Shown one piece after another: positions 6,112 to 14,969 of a DNA stretch of 64,000 bases. Each line of letters opens with the position of its first letter. Within the stretch, counting starts at the first letter, position 1. Under the pieces are notes generated by a model that had not been told where the DNA came from, made no database searches, and was given only the letters and a program-made list of their open reading frames with translations. The stretch comes from Catellatospora sichuanensis (GTDB lineage: Bacteria; Actinomycetota; Actinomycetes; Mycobacteriales; Micromonosporaceae), in the NCBI RefSeq assembly GCF_007483665.1, contig NZ_VIQO01000002.1, positions 434,001 through 498,000 of the forward strand, given 5' to 3'. Both the position numbers and the translations under genes were made by a program.

Positions 6112-7641
6112 ATGGCCAAGTTCAACCTGTCGACGCTGATCAAGCGCTCGGCCGGGGTGACCGCCGAGGGCGCGCCCGGATATGCCCGGGAGCCGAAGCT
6201 GGAGCTGTTCCTGCTGTCCGTGTCCAACATGGTCGGCGAGCAGACCTTCTACGAGCGCGCCGACGCCCGCGACAACCGGTTCCGTGAGCTGGTGGCGAAG
6301 GTCGCCGTCGTCGACCCGGCGTGGTTCGCGCGCTTCGTGCCGTGGCTGCGGCTCGGGGCCAACCTGCGCAGCGCCTCGGTGGTGGCCGCGTTGGAGGGTG
6401 CGAAGGCCCAGGTCGCGGCGGGTATCCCCGGTTCGCGGGCGATCGTGGACGCGGCGCTGCAGCGGGCCGACGAGCCCGGCGAGGCCCTCGCGTACTGGCT
6501 GTCCGCGTATGGCCGGGCGCTGCCCAAGCCGGTCAAGCGCGGTGTCGCCGACGCGGCGGTGCGCCTCTACCACGAGCGCAGCCTGCTCAAGTACGACTCG
6601 GACAGCCATGCGCTGCGTTTCGCGGACGTGCTGGAGCTGACCCACCCGAGCCCGCGCGACGCGGCCCAGGGGGAGCTGTTCCGGCACGCGCTGGACCGCC
6701 GCCACCAGCGGGACAACCCGATTCCGGAGGCGCTGTCCGTGCTGCGTGCCCGTGCCGCGTTGATGGCGCTGCCGGTCGAGCAGCGTGCCGCCGTGCTCGA
6801 CCCGCAGACGCTGGCCGCGGCGGGCATGACGTGGGAGGCGCTCGCGGGCTGGCGGCAGGGCCCGCTGGACGCGGCGGCGTGGTCCGCGGTGATCCCGTCC
6901 ATGGGTTACCTGGCGCTGCTGCGCAACCTGCGCAACTTCGACCAGGCCGGGGTGAGCGACGAGGTCGCGGCCGCGGTGGCGGCGAAGCTGTGCGACCCGG
7001 ACGAGGTGGACCGGTCGCGGGTGCTGCCGATGCGCTTCCTGTCGGCGTACAACGCGGCGCCGAGCCTGCGCTGGGCGTACCCGCTGGAGAAGGCGCTGCA
7101 GTTCGCGCTGGGCAACGTGCCCCGGCTGGGCGGGCGCACGCTGATCCTCGTCGACACCTCGGGGTCGATGAACAGCACCTTCAGCCGGGACGGCTCGCTG
7201 CGCTGCTGGGATGCCGCGACGATGTTCGGCCTGGCGCTGGCGGCACGGGCGGCCGACGCGACAGTCGTGTCGTTCTCCCACGACACGAAGGTCTTCGACC
7301 TGCGTCCGGGCGAGTCGGTGCTCAAGGCCGTGCAGCGGTTCAAGGACGGCGGCTGGTTCTTCGGCGGCGGGACGTCGACCGAGCACGCGGTCCGCAAGCA
7401 CCACGCGGGCCACGACCGGGTCGTCATCCTCACCGACGAGCAGGCGCACTGGCACGGCAGCGCCGACGTGGCAGCGGCGGTGCCCGCCCGGGTCCCGGTC
7501 TACACCTGGAACCTGGCCGGCTACCGCCTCGGCCACACGCCCGTCGCGGGCAAGCGCTACACCTTCGGCGGTCTCACCGACGCCGCCTTCTCGATGATCC
7601 CGCTCATCGAATCCGGCGAGTCCACCACCTGGCCGTTTTAG
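6112..7641 (+). CDS. rsr: TROVE domain protein, bacterial Ro60 orthologue
   Basis: 509-residue ring-shaped RNA-binding protein of the Ro60 family. The N-terminal two thirds is the helical-repeat TROVE domain, in which basic residues line the central hole for misfolded RNA and Y RNA binds the outside. The C-terminal third is a von Willebrand A domain with an intact MIDAS metal motif, VDTSGSMNST, near residue 348, and TDEQAH further on. The ATG at 6112 has GGGGGAGGGG upstream. In Deinococcus and Salmonella, Rsr partners with Y RNA and the exonuclease PNPase in RNA decay. Five candidate Y RNAs precede it here. No rtcB or PNPase gene is in view. Confidence 0.93.
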   Translation: MAKFNLSTLIKRSAGVTAEGAPGYAREPKLELFLLSVSNMVGEQTFYERADARDNRFRELVAKVAVVDPAWFARFVPWLRLGANLRSASVVAALEGAKAQVAAGIPGSRAIVDAALQRADEPGEALAYWLSAYGRALPKPVKRGVADAAVRLYHERSLLKYDSDSHALRFADVLELTHPSPRDAAQGELFRHALDRRHQRDNPIPEALSVLRARAALMALPVEQRAAVLDPQTLAAAGMTWEALAGWRQGPLDAAAWSAVIPSMGYLALLRNLRNFDQAGVSDEVAAAVAAKLCDPDEVDRSRVLPMRFLSAYNAAPSLRWAYPLEKALQFALGNVPRLGGRTLILVDTSGSMNSTFSRDGSLRCWDAATMFGLALAARAADATVVSFSHDTKVFDLRPGESVLKAVQRFKDGGWFFGGGTSTEHAVRKHHAGHDRVVILTDEQAHWHGSADVAAAVPARVPVYTWNLAGYRLGHTPVAGKRYTFGGLTDAAFSMIPLIESGESTTWPF

Positions 7642-7644
7642 AAG

Positions 7645-7688
7645 GAAGGGCACCTTCACATCGCTATAGGTAGAGGAAGGTGCCCTTC
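7645..7688. repeat. Palindromic repeat, GAAGGGCACCTTC family, copy 1
   Basis: Perfect 13-bp arms GAAGGGCACCTTC (7645-7657) and GAAGGTGCCCTTC (7676-7688), starting 3 bases after the rsr stop and followed by TTAACGC. With copy 2 it fills the 242-base gap between two convergent genes and can act as an rsr terminator. Confidence 0.7.
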
Positions 7689-7829
7689 TTAACGCGGCAT
7701 AGGGGCTGAGCTGGGGCTTTGGGGGCGGACATCCGGGGCTGACTCAGGCGCGGCCGGTGCCGGGTGGCACGGTGAAGGGCGGGCCGCGTGCGGTGCTTTC
7801 GCCCTGGTCAAGCCGCGGGCAGTGTTAAT

Positions 7830-7871
7830 AAGGGCACCTTCTATAACGCATAGCGTTAAGAAGGTGCCCTT
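7830..7871. repeat. Palindromic repeat, GAAGGGCACCTTC family, copy 2
   Basis: Near-perfect arms of about 20 bases (AAGGGCACCTTCTATAACGC at 7830-7849, complement at 7853-7871). It reads AAGGGCACCTT...TAACGC as copy 1 does, and lies just beyond the 3' end of the aminotransferase gene, so it can serve as its terminator. Between the copies (7689-7829) I see nothing coding. Confidence 0.7.
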
Positions 7872-7883
7872 CCTTTGTTTGGG

Positions 7884-9167
7884 TCAGGTGGTGGTGGCGA
7901 AGGCTTGGTCGAGGATGGTGAGGCCGCGGTCGAGGTCGGTGTCGGAGATGACCAGGGGTGGGAGGAAGCGGAAGACGTTGCCCCAGGTGCCGCAGGTCAG
8001 GGTCAGCAGGCCGGCGGCGTGGCAGGCCTTGTTCACGGCTCCGGTGAGGATCGGGTCCGGGTCCGGGGTGCCGGGCTTGTTGAGCTCGATGGCGATCATC
8101 GCGCCGCGGCCGCGGATCTCCGCGATCTGCGGATACTTGTCGGCGAGCGTGGTGAGCCGGTCGGTGAGTGTCGCGCCGATGCGCCGGGCTGCGGCGTTCA
8201 GGTCCAGATCGCGCATGGTCTGGATGGAGGCGAGCGCGGCGGCGCAGGCGAGGGGGTTGCCGCCGTACGTGCCGCCGAGCCCGCCGACGTGCACCGCGTC
8301 CATCACGTCAGCCCGGCCCGTCACGGCGGCCAGCGGCAGGCCACCCGCGATGCCCTTCGCCGTCGTGATCAGATCGGGCACCACCTGCTCGTGTTCGGAC
8401 GCGAACCAGTCGCCGGTACGGCAGAAGCCGGTCTGGATCTCGTCGGCGACGAACAGCGCCCCGTTCGCCGACGCCCAGGACGCCAGTGCGGGGAGGAAGC
8501 CGGGCGAGGGCACCACGAAGCCGCCCTCGCCCTGGATCGGCTCGATCACGATCGCGGCCACGTTCTGCGCGCCGACCTGCGTGGTGATCACGTCGATGGC
8601 GCGGGCCGCGGCCTGCTCGCCGGTCAGGCCGTCGCGCAGCGGGTAGGACATGGGCGCCCGGTACACCTCCGGCGCGAACGGCCCGAAGCCGTGCTTGTAC
8701 GGCATGTTCTTCGCGGTCAGCGCCATGGTCAGGTTCGTCCTGCCGTGGTAGCCGTGCTCGAACACGATCACCGCGGACCGCCCGGTGGCGTACCGGGCGA
8801 TCTTCACCGCGTTCTCCACCGCCTCCGCGCCGGAGTTGAACAGCGCCGAGCGCTTCGCGAAGTCGCCCGGCGTCAGCTGGTTGAGCTGCTCGCACACCGA
8901 CACGTACGACTCGTACGGGGTGACCATGAAGCAGGTGTGCGTGAAGCGCTCGACCTGCTCGCGTACCGCCGCGACGACCGCGGGGGCGCTGTTGCCGACG
9001 TTGGTGACGGCGATGCCGGCCGCGAAGTCGATCCACTCCCGCCCGTCGACGTCGGTCAGCGTGCCACCGCCGGCGCGGTCCACGTAGGAGGACAGCACCG
9101 AGCCGACGCCGCGGGCCACCGCGTCCACGCGGCGGGCGTGGATCTCAGAGGAGGCACTCAAGATCAT
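7884..9167 (-). CDS. gabT: 4-aminobutyrate aminotransferase (class III, PLP)
   Basis: 427-residue class III aminotransferase that moves the amino group of GABA (or a related omega-amine) to 2-oxoglutarate, giving succinate semialdehyde. Visible family features are the phosphate-binding SGAEAVENAVK, HGYHGRTNL, the cofactor aspartate in FVADEIQTGFCRTG, and the Schiff-base lysine in TTAKGIAGGLPLA at about residue 280. The ATG at 9167 overlaps the stop of the upstream dehydrogenase gene (ATGA), so the two are translationally coupled. Together they convert aminobutyraldehyde to GABA and onward. Its omega-amine specificity could be broader than GABA. Confidence 0.88.
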   Translation of the reverse strand: MILSASSEIHARRVDAVARGVGSVLSSYVDRAGGGTLTDVDGREWIDFAAGIAVTNVGNSAPAVVAAVREQVERFTHTCFMVTPYESYVSVCEQLNQLTPGDFAKRSALFNSGAEAVENAVKIARYATGRSAVIVFEHGYHGRTNLTMALTAKNMPYKHGFGPFAPEVYRAPMSYPLRDGLTGEQAAARAIDVITTQVGAQNVAAIVIEPIQGEGGFVVPSPGFLPALASWASANGALFVADEIQTGFCRTGDWFASEHEQVVPDLITTAKGIAGGLPLAAVTGRADVMDAVHVGGLGGTYGGNPLACAAALASIQTMRDLDLNAAARRIGATLTDRLTTLADKYPQIAEIRGRGAMIAIELNKPGTPDPDPILTGAVNKACHAAGLLTLTCGTWGNVFRFLPPLVISDTDLDRGLTILDQAFATTT

Positions 9168-10603
9168 TCTCCGATGTTGTGCATGACGTGCTTGACCCGG
9201 GTGTAGTCCTCCAGGCCGTACGCGGACAGGTCCTTGCCGTACCCGGACTGCTTGAAACCGCCGTGCGGCATCTCCGCGACCAGCGGGATGTGGGTGTTCA
9301 CCCACACGCAGCCGAAGTCCAGCCGCTTGCTCAGCCGCATCGCCCGCCCGTGGTCGGCGGTCCAGACGCTGGAGGCCAGCCCGTAGCGGCAGTCGTTGGC
9401 GTAGCGCAGCGCCTCGGCCTCGTCGGCGACCTTCTGCACGGTGATGACCGGGCCGAACACCTCGTCGGTGACGATCTCGTCGCCCTGGACCAGGTCGGCG
9501 ACGACGGTCGGCGCGAAGAACCAGCCCCGATCGCCGACGCGCTCGCCGCCGGCGGTGACCCGGGCGTGCGCGGGCAGCCGCTCGATGAAGCCGGTGACCT
9601 TGGCGAGCTGGTTGGCGTTGTTGAGCGGGCCGTAGAGCACGTCCTCGTCGTCGGGCGCGCCGGTCTTGAGGTTGCGGGCCTGCTCGGTGAGGGCCGCCAC
9701 GAACGCGTCGTACGCCCCCTCGGTGACCAGCACCCGGGTCGCCGCGGTGCAGTCCTGCCCGGCGTTGAAGAACCCGGCGATCGCGATGCCTTCGGCGGCC
9801 GCGTCGATGTCGGCGTCGTCGAACACCATCACCGGGGCCTTGCCGCCCAGCTCCAGGTGGGTGCGCTTGAGTGCGGGCGCGGCCGACGCGGCGACCTCGG
9901 AACCGGCCCGGGTGGAACCGGTGATGGAGACCAGCGCGGGCGTCGGGTGCGCGACCAGGGCGCGGCCGGTGTCGCGGTCACCGCAGACCACGTTGAGCAC
10001 GCCCGGCGGCAGGAACTCCGCGGCGATCTCGGCCAGCAGCAGGGTCGACATCGGCGTGGTGTCCGACGGCTTGAGCACCACGGTGTTGCCCGCGGCGATC
10101 GCCGGCGCGAACTTCCACACGGCCATCATCAGCGGGTAGTTCCAGGGTGTGACCTGCGCGCAGACGCCGATCGGCTCGCGGCGCACGTAACTGGTCATGT
10201 TCGCCATGTACTCGCCGGCCGAGCGGCCCTCCAGCAGCCGGGCGGCGCCGGCGAAGAAGCGGAGCTGGTCGATCGCGGGCGGCAGCTCCTCACTCGCGGT
10301 CAGGTGCAGCGGCTTGCCGGTGTTGCGGCTCTCCAAGGCGACCAGTTCGTCGGCGCGGGCCTCGACCGCGTCCGCGATCTTCAGCAGGGCCTTCTGCCGC
10401 TCGCTGGGCGTGGTGTCCCGCCAGACCTCGAACGCGGCGGCCGCCGCGGCCATGGCGTCCTCGACGTCCTGCTTCCCGGAGACCGGGGTCTCGGCGAGAA
10501 TCTGCCCGGTGCACGGGTCGATGAGATCCGCGTAGCCGCCGTCCACCGGAGCTACGTACTTCCCGTTGATAAAGTTGGCCAATTTCTCTGTCATCGGTGG
10601 CAT
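9164..10603 (-). CDS. Gamma-aminobutyraldehyde dehydrogenase-like aldehyde dehydrogenase
   Basis: NAD-dependent aldehyde dehydrogenase of about 479 residues. It shows the cofactor-loop TPWNYPLMMAVWK, the catalytic glutamate in LELGGKAP, the nucleophile in FNAGQDCTAATR, and the C-terminal MPHGGFKQSGYGKDLS...YGLEDYTRVKHVM, which is characteristic of the PatD aminobutyraldehyde/betaine-aldehyde group. The ATG at 10603 is taken because GAAGA lies upstream; a second ATG at 10594 is equally near the conserved start. It precedes gabT in one operon and oxidises the aldehyde made by the amine oxidase to GABA (inferred). A divergent promoter region of 74 bases separates it from the next dehydrogenase. 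Confidence 0.87.
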   Translation of the reverse strand: MPPMTEKLANFINGKYVAPVDGGYADLIDPCTGQILAETPVSGKQDVEDAMAAAAAAFEVWRDTTPSERQKALLKIADAVEARADELVALESRNTGKPLHLTASEELPPAIDQLRFFAGAARLLEGRSAGEYMANMTSYVRREPIGVCAQVTPWNYPLMMAVWKFAPAIAAGNTVVLKPSDTTPMSTLLLAEIAAEFLPPGVLNVVCGDRDTGRALVAHPTPALVSITGSTRAGSEVAASAAPALKRTHLELGGKAPVMVFDDADIDAAAEGIAIAGFFNAGQDCTAATRVLVTEGAYDAFVAALTEQARNLKTGAPDDEDVLYGPLNNANQLAKVTGFIERLPAHARVTAGGERVGDRGWFFAPTVVADLVQGDEIVTDEVFGPVITVQKVADEAEALRYANDCRYGLASSVWTADHGRAMRLSKRLDFGCVWVNTHIPLVAEMPHGGFKQSGYGKDLSAYGLEDYTRVKHVMHNIGE

Positions 10604-10677
10604 ACGGCTATCTTCGCGACGAAATCCGTGTCGAGCAAGGGTCTTGAGCAACTGTTTCCGTGCGTTAGGGTGGGCAT

Positions 10678-12111
10678 ATGGCCGATCGGACCCCGTACTG
10701 GATCGCCGGTTCCCCGGAGACCAGTGATGATCTCGTTGTTGTTCGCAGTCCCTACGACGGGCGCGTGGTCGGTCAGACCGCCAACGCTACGCCTGAGCAG
10801 GTCGAAAACGCGGTAGCAGCCGCCGCGAAGGTGGCCGGTGAAGCCGCCCGGCTGCCCGCCGCGGCGCGCGCCGCCGCCCTCGACCACGTGAGCCGGCGGC
10901 TCGCCGAGCGGGGCGACGAGGTCGCCGCGCTCATCAGCGCCGAAAACGGCAAACCGCTCATGTGGGCCAAGGCCGAGCTGGGTCGCGCCGTGTCGACGTT
11001 CCGCTGGGCCGCCGAGGAGGCGCGCCGTTTCTCCGGCGAGCTGATGCGCCTGGACACCGACCCGGCCGCGGCCGGGCGGATGGCCGTGGTGCGGCGCTTC
11101 CCCAAGGGCCCGGTGCTGGGCATCAGCCCGTTCAACTTCCCGCTGAACCTGGTCGCGCACAAGGTCGCCCCGGCGATCGCGGTCGGCGCGCCGATCGTCG
11201 TCAAGCCCGCCCCGGCCACCCCGCTGTCCGCGCTGCTGCTCGGCGAGCTGCTGGCCGAGACCGAGCTGCCCGCGGGCATGTTCTCCGTGGTGCCGGTGCC
11301 CAACGAGCGCGCCGCGGCGCTGGTCGCCGACCCGCGGCTGCCGGTCGTTTCGTTCACCGGGTCCGGCCCGGTAGGCGCGTCGATCCAGGCCGCGGTGCCG
11401 CACAAGCACGTGACCCTGGAACTGGGCGGCAACGCCGCCGCGGTGGTCTGCGGCGACTACGCCGACCTGGCCTGGGCGGCCCAGCGCATCGCCCTGTTCG
11501 GCAACTACCAGGCCGGGCAGAGCTGCATCGCGGTGCAGCGGGTGATCGTGCACCGCGACCAGGTTCCGGCATTCGTTCCCCAGCTCGTCGAGGCGGTGCG
11601 GGGTCTCAAGACCGGCGACCCGGCCGCGGCCGACACGCAGGTCGGGCCGATGATCAGCGAGGCGGCCGCGGAGCGGGTGCAGGCCTGGGTGGACGAGGCC
11701 GTCGCGGCCGGCGCGAAAGTGCTGGTCGGGGGTACGCGTGACGGTGCGACGTACGCCCCGACCGTGCTGGCCGACGTGCCCGCCGACGCCAAGGTCGCCT
11801 GTGACGAGGTGTTCGGTCCGGTGCTCGTCGTCTCCACGGTGGACTCCGACACCGCCGCGTTCGCAGCGGTCAACGACTCGGCGTTCGGCCTGCAGGCGGG
11901 CGTGTTCACCAGCAACCTGCAGACGGCGTTCACGGCGCACGCGACACTGCAGGTCGGTGGTGTGATCGTCGGTGACGTGCCGTCGTTCCGCGCCGACCAG
12001 ATGCCGTACGGCGGCGTGAAGGGCTCCGGCACCGGCCGCGAGGGCCTGCGCAGCGCCATGGACGACTACACCGACCCCCGCGTCCTCGTCCTGACCGGCC
12101 TCCAGCTTTAG
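10678..12111 (+). CDS. NAD(P)-dependent aldehyde dehydrogenase family protein
   Basis: 477-residue soluble aldehyde dehydrogenase. Motifs include ISPFNFPLNLVAHKVAPA, the catalytic glutamate in TLELGGNAA, the nucleophile in YQAGQSCIAVQR, and EVFGPVLVV. The SPFNFPLNL cofactor loop is closer to the phosphonoacetaldehyde/glyceraldehyde and SSADH-like branch than to the PatD enzyme across the divergent promoter. A role as succinate-semialdehyde dehydrogenase would complete the route from GABA to succinate; this is inference from position. The gene ends six bases before a large perfect palindrome that could terminate it. Confidence 0.85.
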   Translation: MADRTPYWIAGSPETSDDLVVVRSPYDGRVVGQTANATPEQVENAVAAAAKVAGEAARLPAAARAAALDHVSRRLAERGDEVAALISAENGKPLMWAKAELGRAVSTFRWAAEEARRFSGELMRLDTDPAAAGRMAVVRRFPKGPVLGISPFNFPLNLVAHKVAPAIAVGAPIVVKPAPATPLSALLLGELLAETELPAGMFSVVPVPNERAAALVADPRLPVVSFTGSGPVGASIQAAVPHKHVTLELGGNAAAVVCGDYADLAWAAQRIALFGNYQAGQSCIAVQRVIVHRDQVPAFVPQLVEAVRGLKTGDPAAADTQVGPMISEAAAERVQAWVDEAVAAGAKVLVGGTRDGATYAPTVLADVPADAKVACDEVFGPVLVVSTVDSDTAAFAAVNDSAFGLQAGVFTSNLQTAFTAHATLQVGGVIVGDVPSFRADQMPYGGVKGSGTGREGLRSAMDDYTDPRVLVLTGLQL

Positions 12112-12117
12112 TCGTGA

Positions 12118-12163
12118 ATCTTGTGCGGTTGGTGTCGCTCCAGCGACACCAACCGCACAAGAT
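12118..12163. repeat. Long palindrome, ATCTTGTGC family, left copy
   Basis: Perfect 21-bp arms (12118-12138 with 12143-12163) around a four-base loop. It begins ATCTTGTGCGGTTGG and ends GCACAAGAT. A related palindrome lies directly after the next gene, so that gene is bracketed. Confidence 0.8.
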
Positions 12164-12181
12164 CCGTGGTGGGGTCGGCGG

Positions 12182-13174
12182 ATGTCTTCTCTGCGGTCCG
12201 ATGCCGGTGGGTGGGAGCGGCAGGCATCCGTTCCGGTGCCTGATGCCGGCGAGATCGAGTGGCTCCTGTTCGAGCAGCGCGGAGTGATCAGCACCGCGCA
12301 GGCGCGGGCGCTGCTCAGCCCGGGCAAGGTACGGCATCTGCTGAGCACGGGCCGGTGGCGGCGGATCAGCCGTGGGGTGCTGGTCGCCGGAACGGCCGGG
12401 ATAACCGAAGAACAGGCCAACTGGGCGGCGGTGCTGGCCGCCGGTCCTGGCGCGGTGCTGGCGGGGTTGGCCTCCGCGCGGTGCGGCGGGCTTCGCGGCA
12501 GGTTCCGGCGTGCGGTGACCGATGTACTGGTGCCCGCTCAGCGCCGCGCGGCCGCGCCGTCGTCGCGCGGCGCTCCGATCGACATGCCCGCGGTGCGTGT
12601 GCATCGCACCACGCTGCTGCCGGAGCAGGACGTTCAGGCCGGTCGGCCGCAGCGTACCTCGATGGCGCGGTCGGTGGTGGATGCGGCCGGGTGGGCGCTG
12701 GACGACGATGAGGCGCGGTCACTGGTGGCGGCCGCCTGCCAGCAGCGGCGGGTGCTGCCGGACGAGATCACCGAGGTGGCGCTGCGGCTGCCGCGCTTCC
12801 GGCGCCGGGCACTGGTGCTGGAGACGGCGCGGCTCGCGGCGGGTGGGGCGACGGCGCTGAGCGAGATCGACCTGGTCAAGTTGTGCGCGCGGCACGGACT
12901 GCCGGTGCCGGATCTGCAGGAGCGCCGCAAGGACGCGGCGGGGCGCAACCGCTACCTGGACGCGTACTGGCGCCGGTTCCGGCTGCACGTCGAGGTCGAC
13001 GGCGCCCACCACATGGACGAGCGGCACTGGGCGGCGGACATGCTGCGGCAGAACGAGGTCTGGCTGCAGGGGGATCGGGTGCTGCGGTTTCCGGCCTGGT
13101 TGCTGCGCTCCGATCCCGCTCGCGTCGTTACTCAATTACGGGCCGCGCTCCGCGCCGCCGGGTGGGCTGAGTGA
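12182..13174 (+). CDS. AbiEi-like/DUF559 endonuclease-fold protein
   Basis: 330-residue protein. The N-terminal part (about residues 20-75) is a winged-helix/AbiEi-antitoxin-like segment (EQRGVISTAQARALLSPGKV, then GRWRRISRGVLVAG). The C-terminal part (about 225-325) resembles the DUF559/Vsr-type nuclease fold, with HVEVDGAHHMDERHW...RFPAWLLRSDP carrying the E-x-D/H pattern of that core. Such proteins are frequent in actinobacteria and usually annotated as type IV toxin-antitoxin or DUF559 proteins; their role is unknown. No partner gene adjoins it. It is bracketed by two long palindromes of the same family, which suggests a mobile cassette. Confidence 0.65.
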   Translation: MSSLRSDAGGWERQASVPVPDAGEIEWLLFEQRGVISTAQARALLSPGKVRHLLSTGRWRRISRGVLVAGTAGITEEQANWAAVLAAGPGAVLAGLASARCGGLRGRFRRAVTDVLVPAQRRAAAPSSRGAPIDMPAVRVHRTTLLPEQDVQAGRPQRTSMARSVVDAAGWALDDDEARSLVAAACQQRRVLPDEITEVALRLPRFRRRALVLETARLAAGGATALSEIDLVKLCARHGLPVPDLQERRKDAAGRNRYLDAYWRRFRLHVEVDGAHHMDERHWAADMLRQNEVWLQGDRVLRFPAWLLRSDPARVVTQLRAALRAAGWAE

Positions 13175-13220
13175 ATCTTGTGCAGTTCGTGTTGCCAGGA
13201 CGACACGAACTGCACAAGAT
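13175..13220. repeat. Long palindrome, ATCTTGTGC family, right copy
   Basis: Perfect 18-bp arms ATCTTGTGCAGTTCGTGT (13175-13192) with 13203-13220. It starts at the base after the stop of the DUF559 gene. It shares the outer ATCTTGTGC/GCACAAGAT ends with the left copy while the inner sequence differs, so pairing is kept by compensating changes. Confidence 0.8.
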
Positions 13221-13304
13221 CCAAAGGGTCGGTGTCCGCCCGAGCGGGGTACGTAACTTGCGGTGGTTAGGGTGAAGCAGATTGCTGAGGCTTAAGGAGA
13301 TGTT

Positions 13305-14684
13305 GTGTCTGACCTGTCCCAGATCGTCAAGGCTTACGACGTTCGCGGCACCGTGCCGGACCAGCTGAACGAGCCGGTGGCCGGTGCGCTGGGCCGGGCG
13401 TTCGCGCAGACGCTGCGGGCGCTGGGGGAGGACCGCGGAACCATCGTGGTCGCGCACGACATGCGCGACTCCGGGCCGTCGCTGGTCAAGGCCTTCACCG
13501 ACGGCGTACGCGCCGAGGGCATCAACGTGATCAACGCGGGTCTCGGCTCGACCGACCTGCTGTACTACGCGTCCGGCATCCTCGGCCTGCCCGGCGCGAT
13601 GTTCACCGCGAGCCACAACCCGGCCCAGTACAACGGCATCAAACTCTGCTTCGCCGGGGCCAAGCCGGTCGGCCAGGCCAGCGGGCTGTCCGCGATCCGC
13701 GAGCGGGCGCAGGAGCTGCTGGACACGCGCGCCGAGATGCCCGCGCCCGCGGGTGACTTCGAGACCCGCGAGATGCTGGCCGACTACGCGGCGCACCTGC
13801 GCACGCTGGTGGACCTGAGCGGGATCCGGCCGCTGAAGGTGGTCGTCGACGCGGGCAACGGCATGGGCGGGTACACCGTGCCCGCGGTGCTCGGCGACGC
13901 GGTGCTGCCGGCGCTGCCGCTGGACATCGTGCCGCTGTACTTCGAGCTGGACGGCTCGTTCCCGAACCACGAGGCCAACCCGCTGGAGCCGGCGAACCTG
14001 GTGGACCTGCAGGCGGCGGTGCGCGAGCACGGGGCCGACCTGGGCCTGGCCTTCGACGGCGACGCCGACCGCTGCTTCGTGGTCGACGCCGAGGGCGCAC
14101 CGGTGTCCCCGTCGGCGGTGACCGCGCTGGTCGCGACGCGGGAGCTGGCCAAGCACCCCGGGGCCGTGATCATCCACAACCTGATCACCTCGGCGGCGGT
14201 GCCGGAGATCGTGCGCGAACACGGCGGCGTCCCGGTCCGTACGCGGGTGGGGCACTCCTTCATCAAGGCGGAGATGGCGACCACCGGTGCGGTCTTCGGC
14301 GGCGAGCACTCGGCGCACTACTACTTCCGCGACTTCTGGGGCGCCGACACCGGCATGCTGGCCGCGATGCACGTGCTGGCGGCGCTGGGCGAGCAGGACG
14401 GCCCGCTGTCGGTGCTGGGCGCGCAGTTCGAGCGGTACACCTCCTCGGGTGAGATCAACTCGGTGGTGGCGGACCAGAGCGCGAAGCTGTCGCAGGTGCG
14501 TGCGCACTTCTCGGGCGAGGAGCAGGACGAGCTGGACGGGCTGACCGTGGCCTTCGGCGACGGCAGCTGGGTGAACCTGCGTGCCTCCAACACCGAGCCG
14601 CTCCTGCGGCTCAACGTCGAGGCACCGACGCCGGAGCGGATGTCGGAGCTGCGCGACGAGGTGCTGAAGCTGGTCCGTGGGTAG
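13305..14684 (+). CDS. manB: Phosphomannomutase/phosphoglucomutase
   Basis: 459-residue alpha-D-phosphohexomutase interconverting mannose (or glucose) 6- and 1-phosphates for GDP-mannose and cell-wall sugar synthesis. It shows the phosphoserine loop FTASHNPAQYNGIK near residue 105, the metal-binding LAFDGDADRCFVVD near 250, sugar-binding GGEHSAHYYFRD near 328, and the phosphate-binding RASNTEPLLRLNVE at the C terminus. The start is GTG 13305 with AAGGAGA just upstream. The SIS isomerase and manA downstream make a hexose-phosphate gene group. Confidence 0.92.
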   Translation: MSDLSQIVKAYDVRGTVPDQLNEPVAGALGRAFAQTLRALGEDRGTIVVAHDMRDSGPSLVKAFTDGVRAEGINVINAGLGSTDLLYYASGILGLPGAMFTASHNPAQYNGIKLCFAGAKPVGQASGLSAIRERAQELLDTRAEMPAPAGDFETREMLADYAAHLRTLVDLSGIRPLKVVVDAGNGMGGYTVPAVLGDAVLPALPLDIVPLYFELDGSFPNHEANPLEPANLVDLQAAVREHGADLGLAFDGDADRCFVVDAEGAPVSPSAVTALVATRELAKHPGAVIIHNLITSAAVPEIVREHGGVPVRTRVGHSFIKAEMATTGAVFGGEHSAHYYFRDFWGADTGMLAAMHVLAALGEQDGPLSVLGAQFERYTSSGEINSVVADQSAKLSQVRAHFSGEEQDELDGLTVAFGDGSWVNLRASNTEPLLRLNVEAPTPERMSELRDEVLKLVRG

Positions 14685-14786
14685 GCTGCTGGCGGAACGT
14701 GGGGAGTCGCTCGGCGCGCCGCGACGGCGGCGCGCCGGCACGAGCCATGTTCAGAGCTCAGCCAGCGATTTCTGAAGGAGCCCGAC

Positions 14787-14969
14787 GTGTCGCTCGCCCC
14801 GCAACTGCTCGAAGTCCTCGCCTGCCCGGCCGAGGACCATGCGCCGCTGACCTACGACCCCGAGGCGCAGACGCTGACCTGCACCTCCTGCAGCCGGGTC
14901 TACCCGGTGCGGGACGGGCTGCCGGTGCTGCTGCTCGACGAGGTGCTCACCGCCCCGGCGGGTGAGTGA
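14787..14969 (+). CDS. Trm112 family zinc-binding-like protein
   Basis: 60-residue protein of the Trm112/YcaR family. The sequence LLEVLACPAEDHAPL...TLTCTSCSRVYPVRDGLPVLL shows a zinc-ribbon with CPAE instead of the usual CP.C in the first knuckle, then C-x-x-C in the second. GTG 14787 follows GAAGGA. Its stop overlaps the ATG of the SIS-domain gene (TGATG). Bacterial Trm112-like proteins are small partners of methyltransferases or occur beside LpxK and phosphohexose genes. Its function here is not known. Confidence 0.85.
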   Translation: MSLAPQLLEVLACPAEDHAPLTYDPEAQTLTCTSCSRVYPVRDGLPVLLLDEVLTAPAGE

